In this document: in pieces, positions 14,195 through 22,629 of the stretch
Position numbering within the stretch: position 1 is the stretch's first letter
Layout of the letters: every line of letters starts with the position of its first letter
The notes under the pieces: model-generated
What the model was told of the DNA's origin: nothing
Databases searched by the model: none
What the model saw: only the letters and a program-made list of their open reading frames with translations
Translations under genes and position numbers: made by a program
Assembly: GCA_043811005.1 (NCBI GenBank)
Contig: JBDRNO010000284.1
Span: forward strand, 1 to 22,713
Origin: JBDRNO01 sp043811005
Lineage (GTDB): Bacteria; Bacteroidota; Bacteroidia; NORP154
Length of the DNA: 22,713 nt
Direction: 5' to 3'

Positions 14195-17100
14195 TTATCT
14201 CCTGATGTCAACATAGCCGGTGAGGGCTATTCCCGCATCTTTTATAGTTAAAATGACATAATAAGTTCCGTCCGGGATACTTTTGCCGCTTAGGTTTTCA
14301 CCTTTCCATTCGTTTTGATAATTTTCTTTTTCGTAAACCAGGTTGCCCCAGCGGTTATAGGCAACAAGGTTATTTTCAGGATATGCATCAATGCCCAATA
14401 TTACAAAATAGTCGTTTTTCCCATCCCCGTTTGGCGTATATCCGGTTGGCATTGCGAGTGCATCAGGCTGTGTGATCGCCACTACATCTGTGCCAGTACA
14501 ACCATTAAAATCGGTAACTGTTAATTGATAATTTCCTGCACTTAAACCGGTGATAGATGCAGTGTTTGCCCCGTTGGACCATAGATAAACGAAATATCCT
14601 GTTCCGCCTGAAACAGAGGCATCGGCTATTCCATCTGTTCCCTGGTAAAAACTTATGTTATATCCGTTGGGAAGGATCTGGCTGCTTACACTGACATTAA
14701 GTATTTCCGGTTCGGTAATTTGAATACTGTCCGTTGATGTGCAACCATTTGAGTCTTGAACAACCAAAACATACCAACCCGCACCCAAACCTGAAATATT
14801 TTGTGTTGAATCATCATTTGACCAATTAAACACAAAGGGGGCTGTTCCGTTTGTTAAGCTTGCTGAGATGCTGCCGTTTTGGTTGCCATAACAATCAATG
14901 TCATTTCCATTTAATGTAAGAATGATGTGAGCGTTTTCATTCACAAATATTGAAGCGGTATCACTGCAATTGTTTGTATCTGTGACTATTACCAGATATG
15001 TTCCTCCCGCTAAACTGGAAATATCCTCCGTTGTTGAGCTATCTGACCAGAGAAAGGAAAACCCCGGTGTTCCACCGCCAACAGTCAGGTCAATAGAACC
15101 TGTCGGCACGCCACTGCACAGAGCATCAATAACAGAATAATAGATAGTTATTGACGGAGGTTCGTCAATTGTAACCGAATCGCTGACCGCACAACCTGCT
15201 GCATCAGTCACGGTAACCACTTGTACTCCGGCACACAAGGCAACTGCAGCGGAATCAACTTCACCGTTATTCCAATTGAAATTGAATGGAGCCACCCCAC
15301 CTGAAGGAGTAACCAGGGCATACCCGTCACAACTGCCGTTGCAGGAGGTAAAGCTATTGTTGAAAGAAAGCATTATTTGTACAGGTTCAGCAATTGTGAA
15401 TGTATGCACCGTATCGCACCCTGCCGCATCTGAAATGGTCACTGAATAGGTGTTGGGGCAAAGATTTGTCACAACCGGATCAGTAGAATTTCCGGCAAGC
15501 GAATCCCATAAATATGTATAGCCGGGTTGCCCTCCAGAAGGGAAAAGTTCAATCATCCCGTTACACATTCCGAAACAACTTTCATCGGCAACTATCAGGT
15601 TAGCCAACATTTGCGTGCCTGTATTAACAGTATCGCCTTCGATGGTAATGCAGCCGCTATTATTTGTCGTCTCTACAAAGTAAATACCCGGACAAAGCCC
15701 TGTCGCGAATGAGTCGGTTTGCCCTGTAGTAAGCCCGGTACTATAATCAAACCATTCATAACTGCATGGAGGGTCGAGACATGACGAGGTCACCAAAGCC
15801 GTTCCGTTGCATGCGCCAAAGCATATTTCATCGGAAATATTCAATGAAACACTCTCCGCACCAATGTCGCTTATATTGAACGAAAAAATATCTATACAGA
15901 TATTTGTATCGAAAACATATATGCTGTATAATCCCTCACATAATCCGCTTGCCATTGTATCGCTATGGGGAATAGGATTAAAATAAGCATCTACCCATTC
16001 GTATGTATAGCCCGGTGTTCCGCCTGAAACAGACACTGTAGCTGAGCCATTGCAAACACCGCAAGTGGAAGGATCAGAAAAGATATTTGCACTCAGTGAA
16101 GCAGGCTCAGCGATAACAGCATAGACCACCGTATCACACCCTGACGCATCAGTGATCATCACTGAATAAGTCCCGGTGTCAAGGTTTACGGCAGTAGCTG
16201 TGGTGTCGCCATTGCTCCACAAATAAGTGTAAAACCCGTTTCCTCCCGAAACCTGCAGGGCAATGAAGCCGGAAGTGTCTTCACTGCAGAGAGCATCATT
16301 TTCATAAACAACAACAGACAGGGGTTGCGGCTGTAAGACAACGGCTTGGAAAACCGTATCACATACATTGGCATCGCTGATGAAAACGTTGAAGGTATCA
16401 GAACATAAACCTGTTGCAGTAGAACCGGTTTGTGTCAAGGAATCGCTCCATAAATAGGTGTATGGAGCAGTTCCACCGGAAAGGAAGGCGGTTGTGGTTC
16501 CGTTACATTCACTGTTGCATATAACATCAGTAGTAGTTATTGATGCGTTAATAGTTTGCGGCTGGCTGACAGAAATTATTATCATCGTGTCACAGTTATT
16601 GGTGTCTGAAATGATCACATTGTATGTTCCTGCACAAAGCCCGGTGGCTGTTGACCCGGACTGTCCTCCTGCCATGCTGTCCCATTGATAAAAATAGGGA
16701 GCAGTACCACCTGAAGATAAGACGGTTGCAGTCCCATCGCATGAATTATGACACAAGGCATCGGTTACCGATAAAGTTGAGTTTAAAGGTTCCGGTTCCG
16801 TAATATTGAAAAGAACCGAATCCACACAGCCATTGTCATCGGTTACCTTAACAAAATGAGCCCCATCACATAGTCCGTCTGCCAGAGAATCAATATGGCC
16901 GTTGTCCCAAAGAAACATATATGGATAAACCCCACCAGAAACAGAAACGCTGGCTGTTCCATCACAAACTTCCTTGCAGCTCGCATTGGCGCTATCCTTC
17001 AGCACGGTAATGGCAGATGGCTCGGTAATAGTAAAGCTGTAAACGGTATCGCAAGCAGCGCTATCGGTAATTATGACGGAATAGATTCCGGGGGATAATC

Positions 17101-20100
17101 CTGTAACGCTTGAATCTGTGCTGCTTCCGGCATTAGCGCTCCATAAATATATGAAACTCCCTGATCCTCCGCCTGGGCTAACCACAATACTTCCATCATT
17201 TACCCCAAAACAATTTGAGTTGCTCAAAGTTGCATTATGCAAGATAGGGAGCGGTTCTGTAACCGTATCAATTACTACGTTCAGGCAAGCGCTGTTGTTG
17301 GCGACATGGACGCTATAAACCCCGCTGCATAGGTTTGTTGCAAGCGAATCGGAAAAGCCCAGCAAAGTGGCTGATGACAGTTCATACCACTCAACTGTGC
17401 AGGGAGGGTCATTACACACAAAATTTGCTTCTATCTGCCCGTCACAGCTTGAAAAACACGAGGTGTTGCCAGAAATCGTTGAAACCGCTTCAGCTCCGAT
17501 ATTTGAAACCCCGATGGCAAAAGTATCAACACAATTATTTGTGTCAGAAACCAACACATAATACATACCAGCACAAAGGGAAGCAGCATTGGAGTCCGTT
17601 TGCCCAATTGGGTTGAAGGAGACATCAAGCCAATTGATTATATAGCCTGGGGTGCCGCCAGAAGCAGAAACGGAAGCGCTGCCATTACATGCTCCGCAGG
17701 TAGCGTTATTTGTTGCCATCATCGCTGAAAACGCGGGTGGTGTTGCAATATTCACCGAAGAGAGTATCTCGCAGCCATTTGCATCAGTGACCTTTACCGT
17801 GTAATTGCCTGCGCAAAGCCCGGAAGCCAGCGAATCGGTTTGTGCAAGCGGGTTATTCCACAGGAAGGTATAAGGCATAACACCTCCTGAAGGGGAAGCC
17901 ACCGCATTTGCGTTGCAATCACCAAAACAGCTGTTAGAAGTTGCCCCGGCAGTAGAAGAAGCAGTCAAGGGAGACGGCTCAGTTATTGTGAAACCAGTAT
18001 CAATCTGACAAGAATTGGTGTCGGTAACAGTTACACTGTATACTCCCGCACCGAGGTTTGCAATATCTTCGGTTGTTTCTAATGTGCTCCACAAGTAAAT
18101 GTATGGTGAAGCGCCACCGTTGACCGAGAGGTTGATGTAACCATTAGTTGAGCCGTTACAGCTCACATTGCCCCCCCCCGCAAAACCCGGGATCGTTGCT
18201 GATGCACTGAAAATATCAGGCAATGTAATGTTAACAGTTGGCGAAGTACAACCAGATGTATCCCTTACAATAATATTGTAGCTGCTATTAATTGGCAGCA
18301 CAGCATCGTAATCGCCAGGTATTTGGTAGGTATTTCCGTTGTTAAAGGAAACGCTGAACGGGCCCCCATCGCCACCGGATGGGGAAACAATAACTGTATC
18401 ATCCAAAGTGCCTGCGCTGAAACAGGGGTTAAAAACTACATCCGAAACATAAAGAGCTACCGATGGATTGATAAAAAAACTATGAGGCACGGCACTTGAG
18501 CACATGAACGAATCCAAAATAATGACATTGTAAGCGCTGTTAACAGGCAAATCCTCAACATAGTCGCCTTGTGTAAGAAAAGTAATTCCATTGTCAAACG
18601 AAATCTGATAAGGGCCGTATCCGCCAAAAGGGCTTACAGTGACTGTAGCAACGGTGCTTCCAGGCACCGGGCAGTCAACACTCACAGAAAGAAATTCCAG
18701 CGAATCCGGCTCATCAATGATAATATCCGGGATGGTAGTGAGCTGACAACCATTAGAGTCGGTTACAATAAGAAAATACTGACCTGATACCAGATCTGTG
18801 ATGTCTTCAGTGGTTTCTCCATTTGACCAGATGTAAGTGTACGGTAATGTTCCTCCATAAATATTTACATCAATATTACCTATTGAATCCCCAAAACAGG
18901 CAACATCGGCTTTAGAAATTGAATAAGTTAATGCAGGCGGTTCCGTGATATTCACTGATATTGTATTCGAGCAACCTTTATTATCCGTAACAATAACTGA
19001 ATAATCATCGGGGGCAAGTAAGGAAATGTCTTCTGTATAACTACCGTTTGACCATACGAAAAAGTAAGGAAAAGTTCCACCGCTCACTGCAAGGTCAATG
19101 GAACCATTGTTAAAGCTATTGCAGGTTACATCAGTTTTTTGCACAGAAATCGCTAATGCAGACGGTTCCAAAATATATACTGTAGCCACAGAACTACAGT
19201 TTAAGGAGTCGGTAATCATAACGTCATAGCTTCCCGGGCTAAGCCCTGTTGCAATTTGAGTTGTTTGAGAATCACTCCACAGATATGTATATGGCAGCGT
19301 ACCGAAATATCCGTTTGCGTTTGCTGAACCATCGTTTACACCAAAGCAGCTTACATCAATAGAATTAATTGTTGCGGCTAAATTGCTGCAATCAGGTCCA
19401 TTTATTTCAACGCTATCGGTGAGCGAACAGCCATTGGCATCGGTCAGAATAACGAAATACAATCCTGCACTTAACCCTGTTGCAGTAGAATCAGATTGCG
19501 AAGGAACAGTAGACCACAGGTAATTATAGGGTTGCGTTCCACCTATAGCGTATGCGGTAGCGCTACCCGTATTTCCTCCAAACAAAACCACATCAACTTT
19601 TGAAATACTGTTAGCGAGCACATCGGGCTGGCTGATCACCTGAGTTGCAACCGTAAGGCAATTCACATTGTCGGTAATGGTAACTGTATAATATCCAGAT
19701 GAAAGGTTAAATGCTGTATCATTAACTTGTGAATTATTATCATTCCACTGGAAGGTGTAAGGAGTCGCTCCACCGGAAGCAGTGGCAATAGCTGTTCCGT
19801 TCGATAGCCCATTACAGGAAACATCAGCGCCTGATGTATTTGCCGAAAAAGAAGAACAAGCGGGTTCATTTACCAAAACACTTCCAGACGCCTCGCAGCC
19901 GTTAATGTCGGTAACGGTAACAGAATATATACCAAAACCAAGCCCGAGAGCTGTTTGGTTATTTTGCAAATCAGACCATATATAAGTATAAGGTGGGGTT
20001 CCTCCGGATGGTATTGCTGTGGCGGTTCCGTCAGTTCCTCCATTGGTAGTTGCATCGGTAGAAGTCGTTGAAACAGTAAGCAAGGGTGGAGCGCTTACCG

Positions 20101-21535
20101 ATGCAGAGGATGTTTGTGAACATCCAATTGAATCGGTGATCGTAACGGAGTAATTTCCACCGATGGCATTGATGGATGATGTTGTTTCTCCTGTGTTCCA
20201 TGAGTAAATGTATGCTCCGGAGCCACCACTTACGTTAGCTGTAAGGACAGCCGTATCCTCATGGCACAGCAATGTCTGGTCAGGGACAAAGGCAACAACT
20301 TCAGTATTATATTTGATGGTAACGCTGTCAATAGTATTTGTGCAACCACCGCCTTGTGCAATTGCCGTTAAGGTGAGCGTTGCCGAACCGAATGCTATTT
20401 CACCTGCACTTGGAGTATAGGTAACAAACAATATTGTATCATTGGGAATGAATGTTCCTGCACCTCCACTCCAATTTACAAACGAATAATTAGATGCAAA
20501 ACCTGTCAATAAAGCAGATGGCAAATCATAGCATACCGTTTGATCTATGCCTGCGTTTGCAGCTGGCGGTTGAATTTCAGTAACAGGAATGCTCACAAAT
20601 GCTCCGGAGCAACTTTCGGTGTCATAAATTCCATCTCTAACCTCAAGCGTATATGTGCCCACAGCCATTACATTATAAGTAGAAGTTGTGCTGACTGTAG
20701 TACCCGCGCTGTTGGTCCATGTGTAATCATATGCACTATCGCCTCCAATAGCATTAGCAGTTAACAGGACACCAGGCCCGCCAGCGCAAAATGATGCAGG
20801 ATTTGGCGAAACCGTTGCTGTCAAGTTCTCATAAGTAGCAACAGTGACAATACCGCATTCATTAGCCAGACCGCAAATGCTGGCTGCGGGAGTGCCGCAA
20901 ACCCTGTATTGAATTAAGGGAGGCGATAGAGGGGTAGGAACAAAAACAGTGGTTGAACATCCAGAAACACAACTAAGCAGAAAGTCGTATTGTCCGGGCG
21001 TTCCCGGATAAACAGAAGTCCATGTTATGGTAGATTGTTTCATGCCAATGACCGTTAATGTTTTGCTGCATCCCCTTCGCGTAAATACATTTCCGGGATA
21101 AATTGGTCTTGGTATGGAAGTAATACGATATGTATTCTGGTTATTGCCTGGCTTACAAAAAGTGAGGTGATGCGGACCCGCTCCGCTAACGCAAATGGGT
21201 TGTCCTACAGGCGACTGAGGTCCGCAGTTTATCTGATAAAACATAGAACCTGTTGGAATAGCTCCGGATACGATCTCAAAATTTATCTGTACGGCAGCAG
21301 CATCAAGTATAATTTCAAAGGAAGTACACCTGTCGGGAGAGATAGTCCCGCAACAATTACTATTCCTTGAATGGGCGGGTGAAATCCATGAGCCCGCAGG
21401 GTTCCCGGTTAAATCTACCTGGTAAAAAGGCACGTTGGAGCTACAGGTAGGAACCTGAGCATCTATCTGAAACGGAATCGAAAAGTGAAAAATAAATGAA
21501 AAAAACAATAATTTATCCCAAGGCGTACTTTTCAT
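14195..21535 (-). CDS. Giant SprB-repeat surface adhesin with CHU_C sorting domain
   Basis: The product is a 2446-residue cell-surface protein, probably a filamentous adhesin for gliding or attachment. A signal peptide (MKSTPWDKLLFFSFIFHFSIPFQ) is followed by a cysteine-rich N-terminal domain of about 210 residues and two PKD/Ig-like modules. About 25 SprB-type repeats of 60-70 residues follow. Their theme is C-N-G ... SGGTPPYTYLWS ... TGLCAGTYSVTVTD-NGC, each usually ending in a TEP-like linker. The end is a gliding-motility C-terminal domain with YTPNGDGKNDYF, YNRWGNLVYE and IPDGTYYVIL, the type B sorting signal of the type IX secretion system. The start at 21535 begins the only credible signal peptide. 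Repeats 8-9 and the pair 13/20 are variant forms. A G9 run interrupts the coding strand near residue 1120. It heads an operon with the SprF-like and PorE-like genes; an insertion sequence lies about 65 bp upstream. Confidence 0.95.
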   Translation of the reverse strand: MKSTPWDKLLFFSFIFHFSIPFQIDAQVPTCSSNVPFYQVDLTGNPAGSWISPAHSRNSNCCGTISPDRCTSFEIILDAAAVQINFEIVSGAIPTGSMFYQINCGPQSPVGQPICVSGAGPHHLTFCKPGNNQNTYRITSIPRPIYPGNVFTRRGCSKTLTVIGMKQSTITWTSVYPGTPGQYDFLLSCVSGCSTTVFVPTPLSPPLIQYRVCGTPAASICGLANECGIVTVATYENLTATVSPNPASFCAGGPGVLLTANAIGGDSAYDYTWTNSAGTTVSTTSTYNVMAVGTYTLEVRDGIYDTESCSGAFVSIPVTEIQPPAANAGIDQTVCYDLPSALLTGFASNYSFVNWSGGAGTFIPNDTILFVTYTPSAGEIAFGSATLTLTAIAQGGGCTNTIDSVTIKYNTEVVAFVPDQTLLCHEDTAVLTANVSGGSGAYIYSWNTGETTSSINAIGGNYSVTITDSIGCSQTSSASVSAPPLLTVSTTSTDATTNGGTDGTATAIPSGGTPPYTYIWSDLQNNQTALGLGFGIYSVTVTDINGCEASGSVLVNEPACSSFSANTSGADVSCNGLSNGTAIATASGGATPYTFQWNDNNSQVNDTAFNLSSGYYTVTITDNVNCLTVATQVISQPDVLANSISKVDVVLFGGNTGSATAYAIGGTQPYNYLWSTVPSQSDSTATGLSAGLYFVILTDANGCSLTDSVEINGPDCSNLAATINSIDVSCFGVNDGSANANGYFGTLPYTYLWSDSQTTQIATGLSPGSYDVMITDSLNCSSVATVYILEPSALAISVQKTDVTCNSFNNGSIDLAVSGGTFPYFFVWSNGSYTEDISLLAPDDYSVIVTDNKGCSNTISVNITEPPALTYSISKADVACFGDSIGNIDVNIYGGTLPYTYIWSNGETTEDITDLVSGQYFLIVTDSNGCQLTTIPDIIIDEPDSLEFLSVSVDCPVPGSTVATVTVSPFGGYGPYQISFDNGITFLTQGDYVEDLPVNSAYNVIILDSFMCSSAVPHSFFINPSVALYVSDVVFNPCFSAGTLDDTVIVSPSGGDGGPFSVSFNNGNTYQIPGDYDAVLPINSSYNIIVRDTSGCTSPTVNITLPDIFSASATIPGFAGGGNVSCNGSTNGYINLSVNGGASPYIYLWSTLETTEDIANLGAGVYSVTVTDTNSCQIDTGFTITEPSPLTASSTAGATSNSCFGDCNANAVASPSGGVMPYTFLWNNPLAQTDSLASGLCAGNYTVKVTDANGCEILSSVNIATPPAFSAMMATNNATCGACNGSASVSASGGTPGYIINWLDVSFNPIGQTDSNAASLCAGMYYVLVSDTNNCVDTFAIGVSNIGAEAVSTISGNTSCFSSCDGQIEANFVCNDPPCTVEWYELSSATLLGFSDSLATNLCSGVYSVHVANNSACLNVVIDTVTEPLPILHNATLSNSNCFGVNDGSIVVSPGGGSGSFIYLWSANAGSSTDSSVTGLSPGIYSVIITDSAACDTVYSFTITEPSAITVLKDSANASCKEVCDGTASVSVSGGVYPYMFLWDNGHIDSLADGLCDGAHFVKVTDDNGCVDSVLFNITEPEPLNSTLSVTDALCHNSCDGTATVLSSGGTAPYFYQWDSMAGGQSGSTATGLCAGTYNVIISDTNNCDTMIIISVSQPQTINASITTTDVICNSECNGTTTAFLSGGTAPYTYLWSDSLTQTGSTATGLCSDTFNVFISDANVCDTVFQAVVLQPQPLSVVVYENDALCSEDTSGFIALQVSGGNGFYTYLWSNGDTTATAVNLDTGTYSVMITDASGCDTVVYAVIAEPASLSANIFSDPSTCGVCNGSATVSVSGGTPGYTYEWVDAYFNPIPHSDTMASGLCEGLYSIYVFDTNICIDIFSFNISDIGAESVSLNISDEICFGACNGTALVTSSCLDPPCSYEWFDYSTGLTTGQTDSFATGLCPGIYFVETTNNSGCITIEGDTVNTGTQMLANLIVADESCFGMCNGMIELFPSGGQPGYTYLWDSLAGNSTDPVVTNLCPNTYSVTISDAAGCDTVHTFTIAEPVQIMLSFNNSFTSCNGSCDGYALVTPSGGVAPFNFNWNNGEVDSAAVALCAGVQVVTVTDAAGCAVSDSVTIDEPPSITIYYSVIDALCSGVPTGSIDLTVGGGTPGFSFLWSDSSTTEDISSLAGGTYLVIVTDTNNCSDTASIFVNENAHIILTLNGNDIDCYGNQNGSISASLTNGTAPFVFNWSNDDSTQNISGLGAGWYVLVVQDSNGCTSTDSIQITEPEILNVSVSSQILPNGYNISFYQGTDGIADASVSGGTGYFVYLWSNGANTASITGLSAGNYQLTVTDFNGCTGTDVVAITQPDALAMPTGYTPNGDGKNDYFVILGIDAYPENNLVAYNRWGNLVYEKENYQNEWKGENLSGKSIPDGTYYVILTIKDAGIALTGYVDIRR
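14198..14458 (-). other. CHU_C / gliding-motility C-terminal domain of the adhesin
   Basis: The last 87 codons of the adhesin encode this compact domain. It starts LAMPTGYTPNGDGKNDYF, continues through AYNRWGNLVYEKENY, and ends with PDGTYYVILTIKDAG and GYVDIRR. In Bacteroidota this domain directs export through the type IX secretion system with type B sorting, usually together with a PorP/SprF protein, which is the next gene. Confidence 0.9.
15158..16083 (-). repeat. Four-repeat superunit, copy B, in the adhesin
   Basis: This 926-bp block encodes repeats 19-22: STCGVCNGSATVSVSGGTPGY, then DIGAESVS, CLDPPCSYEWFD, CFGMCNGM and CNGSCDGYA. Module by module it matches the block at 16793-17719, including the unusual DPPC module that lacks the GG motif. 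Confidence 0.75.
16793..17719 (-). repeat. Four-repeat superunit, copy A, in the adhesin
   Basis: This 927-bp block encodes repeats 12-15: ATCGACNGSASVSASGGTPG, then NIGAEAVS, CNDPPCTVEWYE, CFGVNDGS and CKEVCDGTA. It corresponds to copy B in order, spacing and total length. The two copies are separated by repeats 16-18. Confidence 0.75.
18171..18179. repeat. C9/G9 homopolymer in the adhesin coding strand
   Basis: Nine C's on the plus strand are nine G's in the adhesin mRNA and encode the glycines of PGFAGGGNVSC near residue 1120. As written the frame is intact. Losing or gaining one G would shift the frame and remove the second half of the protein, including the sorting domain. Runs of this kind are classical slipped-strand sites in surface-protein genes; no other G or C run of this length was noticed in the window. 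Confidence 0.9.
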
Positions 21536-21582
21536 GCTTGTATATGTTGGTTGACTTTTTATGTTTTTATGACGGAGAAAGT

Positions 21583-21634
21583 AAAAAAAGTCACTAAAGT
21601 AACGTGCGTTCGATATTAAAATGTGACTTTTTTT
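21583..21634. repeat. 12-bp perfect inverted repeat across the left end of the insertion sequence
   Basis: AAAAAAAGTCAC at 21583-21594 and GTGACTTTTTTT at 21623-21634 are exact complements with 28 nt between. The first arm is outside the insertion sequence and the second is inside it. It may be a chance meeting, a target preference of the element, or a weak two-way terminator formed on insertion. Confidence 0.7.
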
Positions 21635-21643
21635 AAGTAAAAA

Positions 21644-21703
21644 AGCAGAAAGTTTAGTATATTTAAACCCTTAATAATCAAATATTTAACTAAACCCTCT
21701 GCT
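21644..21703 (+). promoter_or_regulatory. Hairpin leader abutting the transposase start
   Basis: AGCAGAAAGTTTAGT at 21644-21658 pairs with ACTAAACCCTCTGCT at 21689-21703 in 13 of 15 positions; the start codon is at 21705, 1 nt beyond. A transcript entering from outside the element would fold this stem over the translation start and suppress transposase synthesis. Such protective leaders are known in several IS families. The pairing is seen; the function is inferred. Confidence 0.5.
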
Positions 21704-21704
21704 T

Positions 21705-22610
21705 ATGATTTCAACGACTAAAATTACAGAAATTTTCTGTACAATTTATGATTTTAATAAACTTTTTGTTCCAAAATGGCAAAAACAGATGCTGGGTAAT
21801 GGTAAATCCAGGATTAAACCATTCAACTTATCACTTTCGGAAGTAATGACTATACAGGTTCTTTTTCATTTATCCGGTTTCAGGAATTTCAAAACCTTTT
21901 ATACAGGTTATGTATGTAAACATTTATGTTCTTGGTTTCCCGATTTGGTCAGTTATAATAGGATAGTAGAGCTAAACAGCCAGTCTATGATACCTTTGGC
22001 TATTTTCCTCAAATCTCGTGCAATGGGTGAGTGTACAGGAATTAGTTTTATTGATAGCACCCCTCTTCGTGTATGTCATAACAGAAGAATCCATTCACAC
22101 AGAGTGTTCAAAGATATAGCCAACCGGGGACAGTGTTCTATAGGATGGTTCTTTGGTTTCAAGCTGCACCTGATTACAAATGACGTGGGACAGGTTGTTA
22201 ACTTTTTGCTTACTCCTGGCAATACTGATGATAGGGCGCCCTTAAAAATAAAGCATTTTATTAAGAAGCTATTTGGGAAACTATTTGGTGATAAAGGATA
22301 CATTTCAAAACAGTTATTTCAGGATTTATTCTTTCAAGGAGTACACTTGGTAACCAAACTCAAAAGGAATATGAAAACCAAAACAGTTACACCAGTAATG
22401 GATGCAATACTGCTAAGAAAAAGAGCAATTATAGAGACTATTATTGACCAGCTGAAAAATATTTTTCAAATTTAGCATTCAAGGCACAGAAGTCCGAAAA
22501 ACTTCTTGACTAATCTGTTTTCGGCTTTGATAGCATATAATTTTACTGACAAGAAACCTTCTTTGAAAATGAACTTTGTAGATACAAAACAGTTATTTTT
22601 ACCTTTATAG
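21705..22610 (+). pseudogene. IS982-family transposase with an in-frame stop
   Basis: The reading frame spans 302 codons from ATG at 21705 to TAG at 22608-22610, but codon 257 (22473-22475) is also TAG. After it the same frame continues with HSRHRSPKNFLTNLFSALIA and ends NFVDTKQLFLPL, the normal C-terminus of the family. The family usually has glutamate at this point (IEHSRHRS), so a G-to-T change of GAG explains the stop. The first 256 residues contain the likely DDE triad: D117 in SFIDSTPLRVCHNRRIHSHR, D196 in FGDKGYIS and E244 in AIIETIIDQLK. A truncated protein could therefore keep the catalytic residues but would lose 44 C-terminal ones; it is probably inactive. The damage suggests this copy can move only if helped by an intact relative. 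Confidence 0.88.
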
Positions 22611-22629
22611 TTATATCGAACTCACGTTA

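Larger units (their letters stand above)
14485..20285 (-). repeat. Array of about 25 SprB-type protein repeats
   Basis: Repeats of roughly 180-215 bp follow one another without spacers other than short linkers. Most encode two cysteines, one in the opening CNG or CFG and one in the closing NGC, which could form a disulphide within each module. A subset (from repeat 11 on) has an additional cysteine in CxGxCNG and another in GLCAG. Repeats 2, 4 and 25 lack the opening cysteine. DNA identity between copies is modest by eye, so the array is old rather than freshly amplified. Confidence 0.85.
21600..22629 (+). mobile_element. IS982-family insertion sequence, about 1.03 kb
   Basis: The element is bounded by near-perfect terminal inverted repeats: TAACGTGCGTTCGATAT at 21600-21616 and ATATCGAACTCACGTTA at 22613-22629 (16 of 17 matches). 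If the ends are placed one base further in, AAGT flanks both sides (21597-21600 and 22629-22632) as a possible 4-bp target duplication. A single transposase gene fills most of the element, reading away from the adhesin operon. It sits about 65 bp before the adhesin start, where that operon's promoter would be expected. The ends are supported by the sequence; the target duplication is short enough to be chance. Confidence 0.85.

Noticed and set aside
14485..20285. Regularly spaced repeats that might suggest a CRISPR-like or satellite array
   Set aside because: The periodicity is that of protein modules in one continuous 2446-codon gene; DNA copies are diverged and there are no conserved short repeats with unique spacers.
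22473..22475. TAG read as an amino acid in the transposase
   Set aside because: No suppressor tRNA or recoding signal is seen, the same gene ends in TAG, and a GAG-to-TAG point mutation explains it simply.
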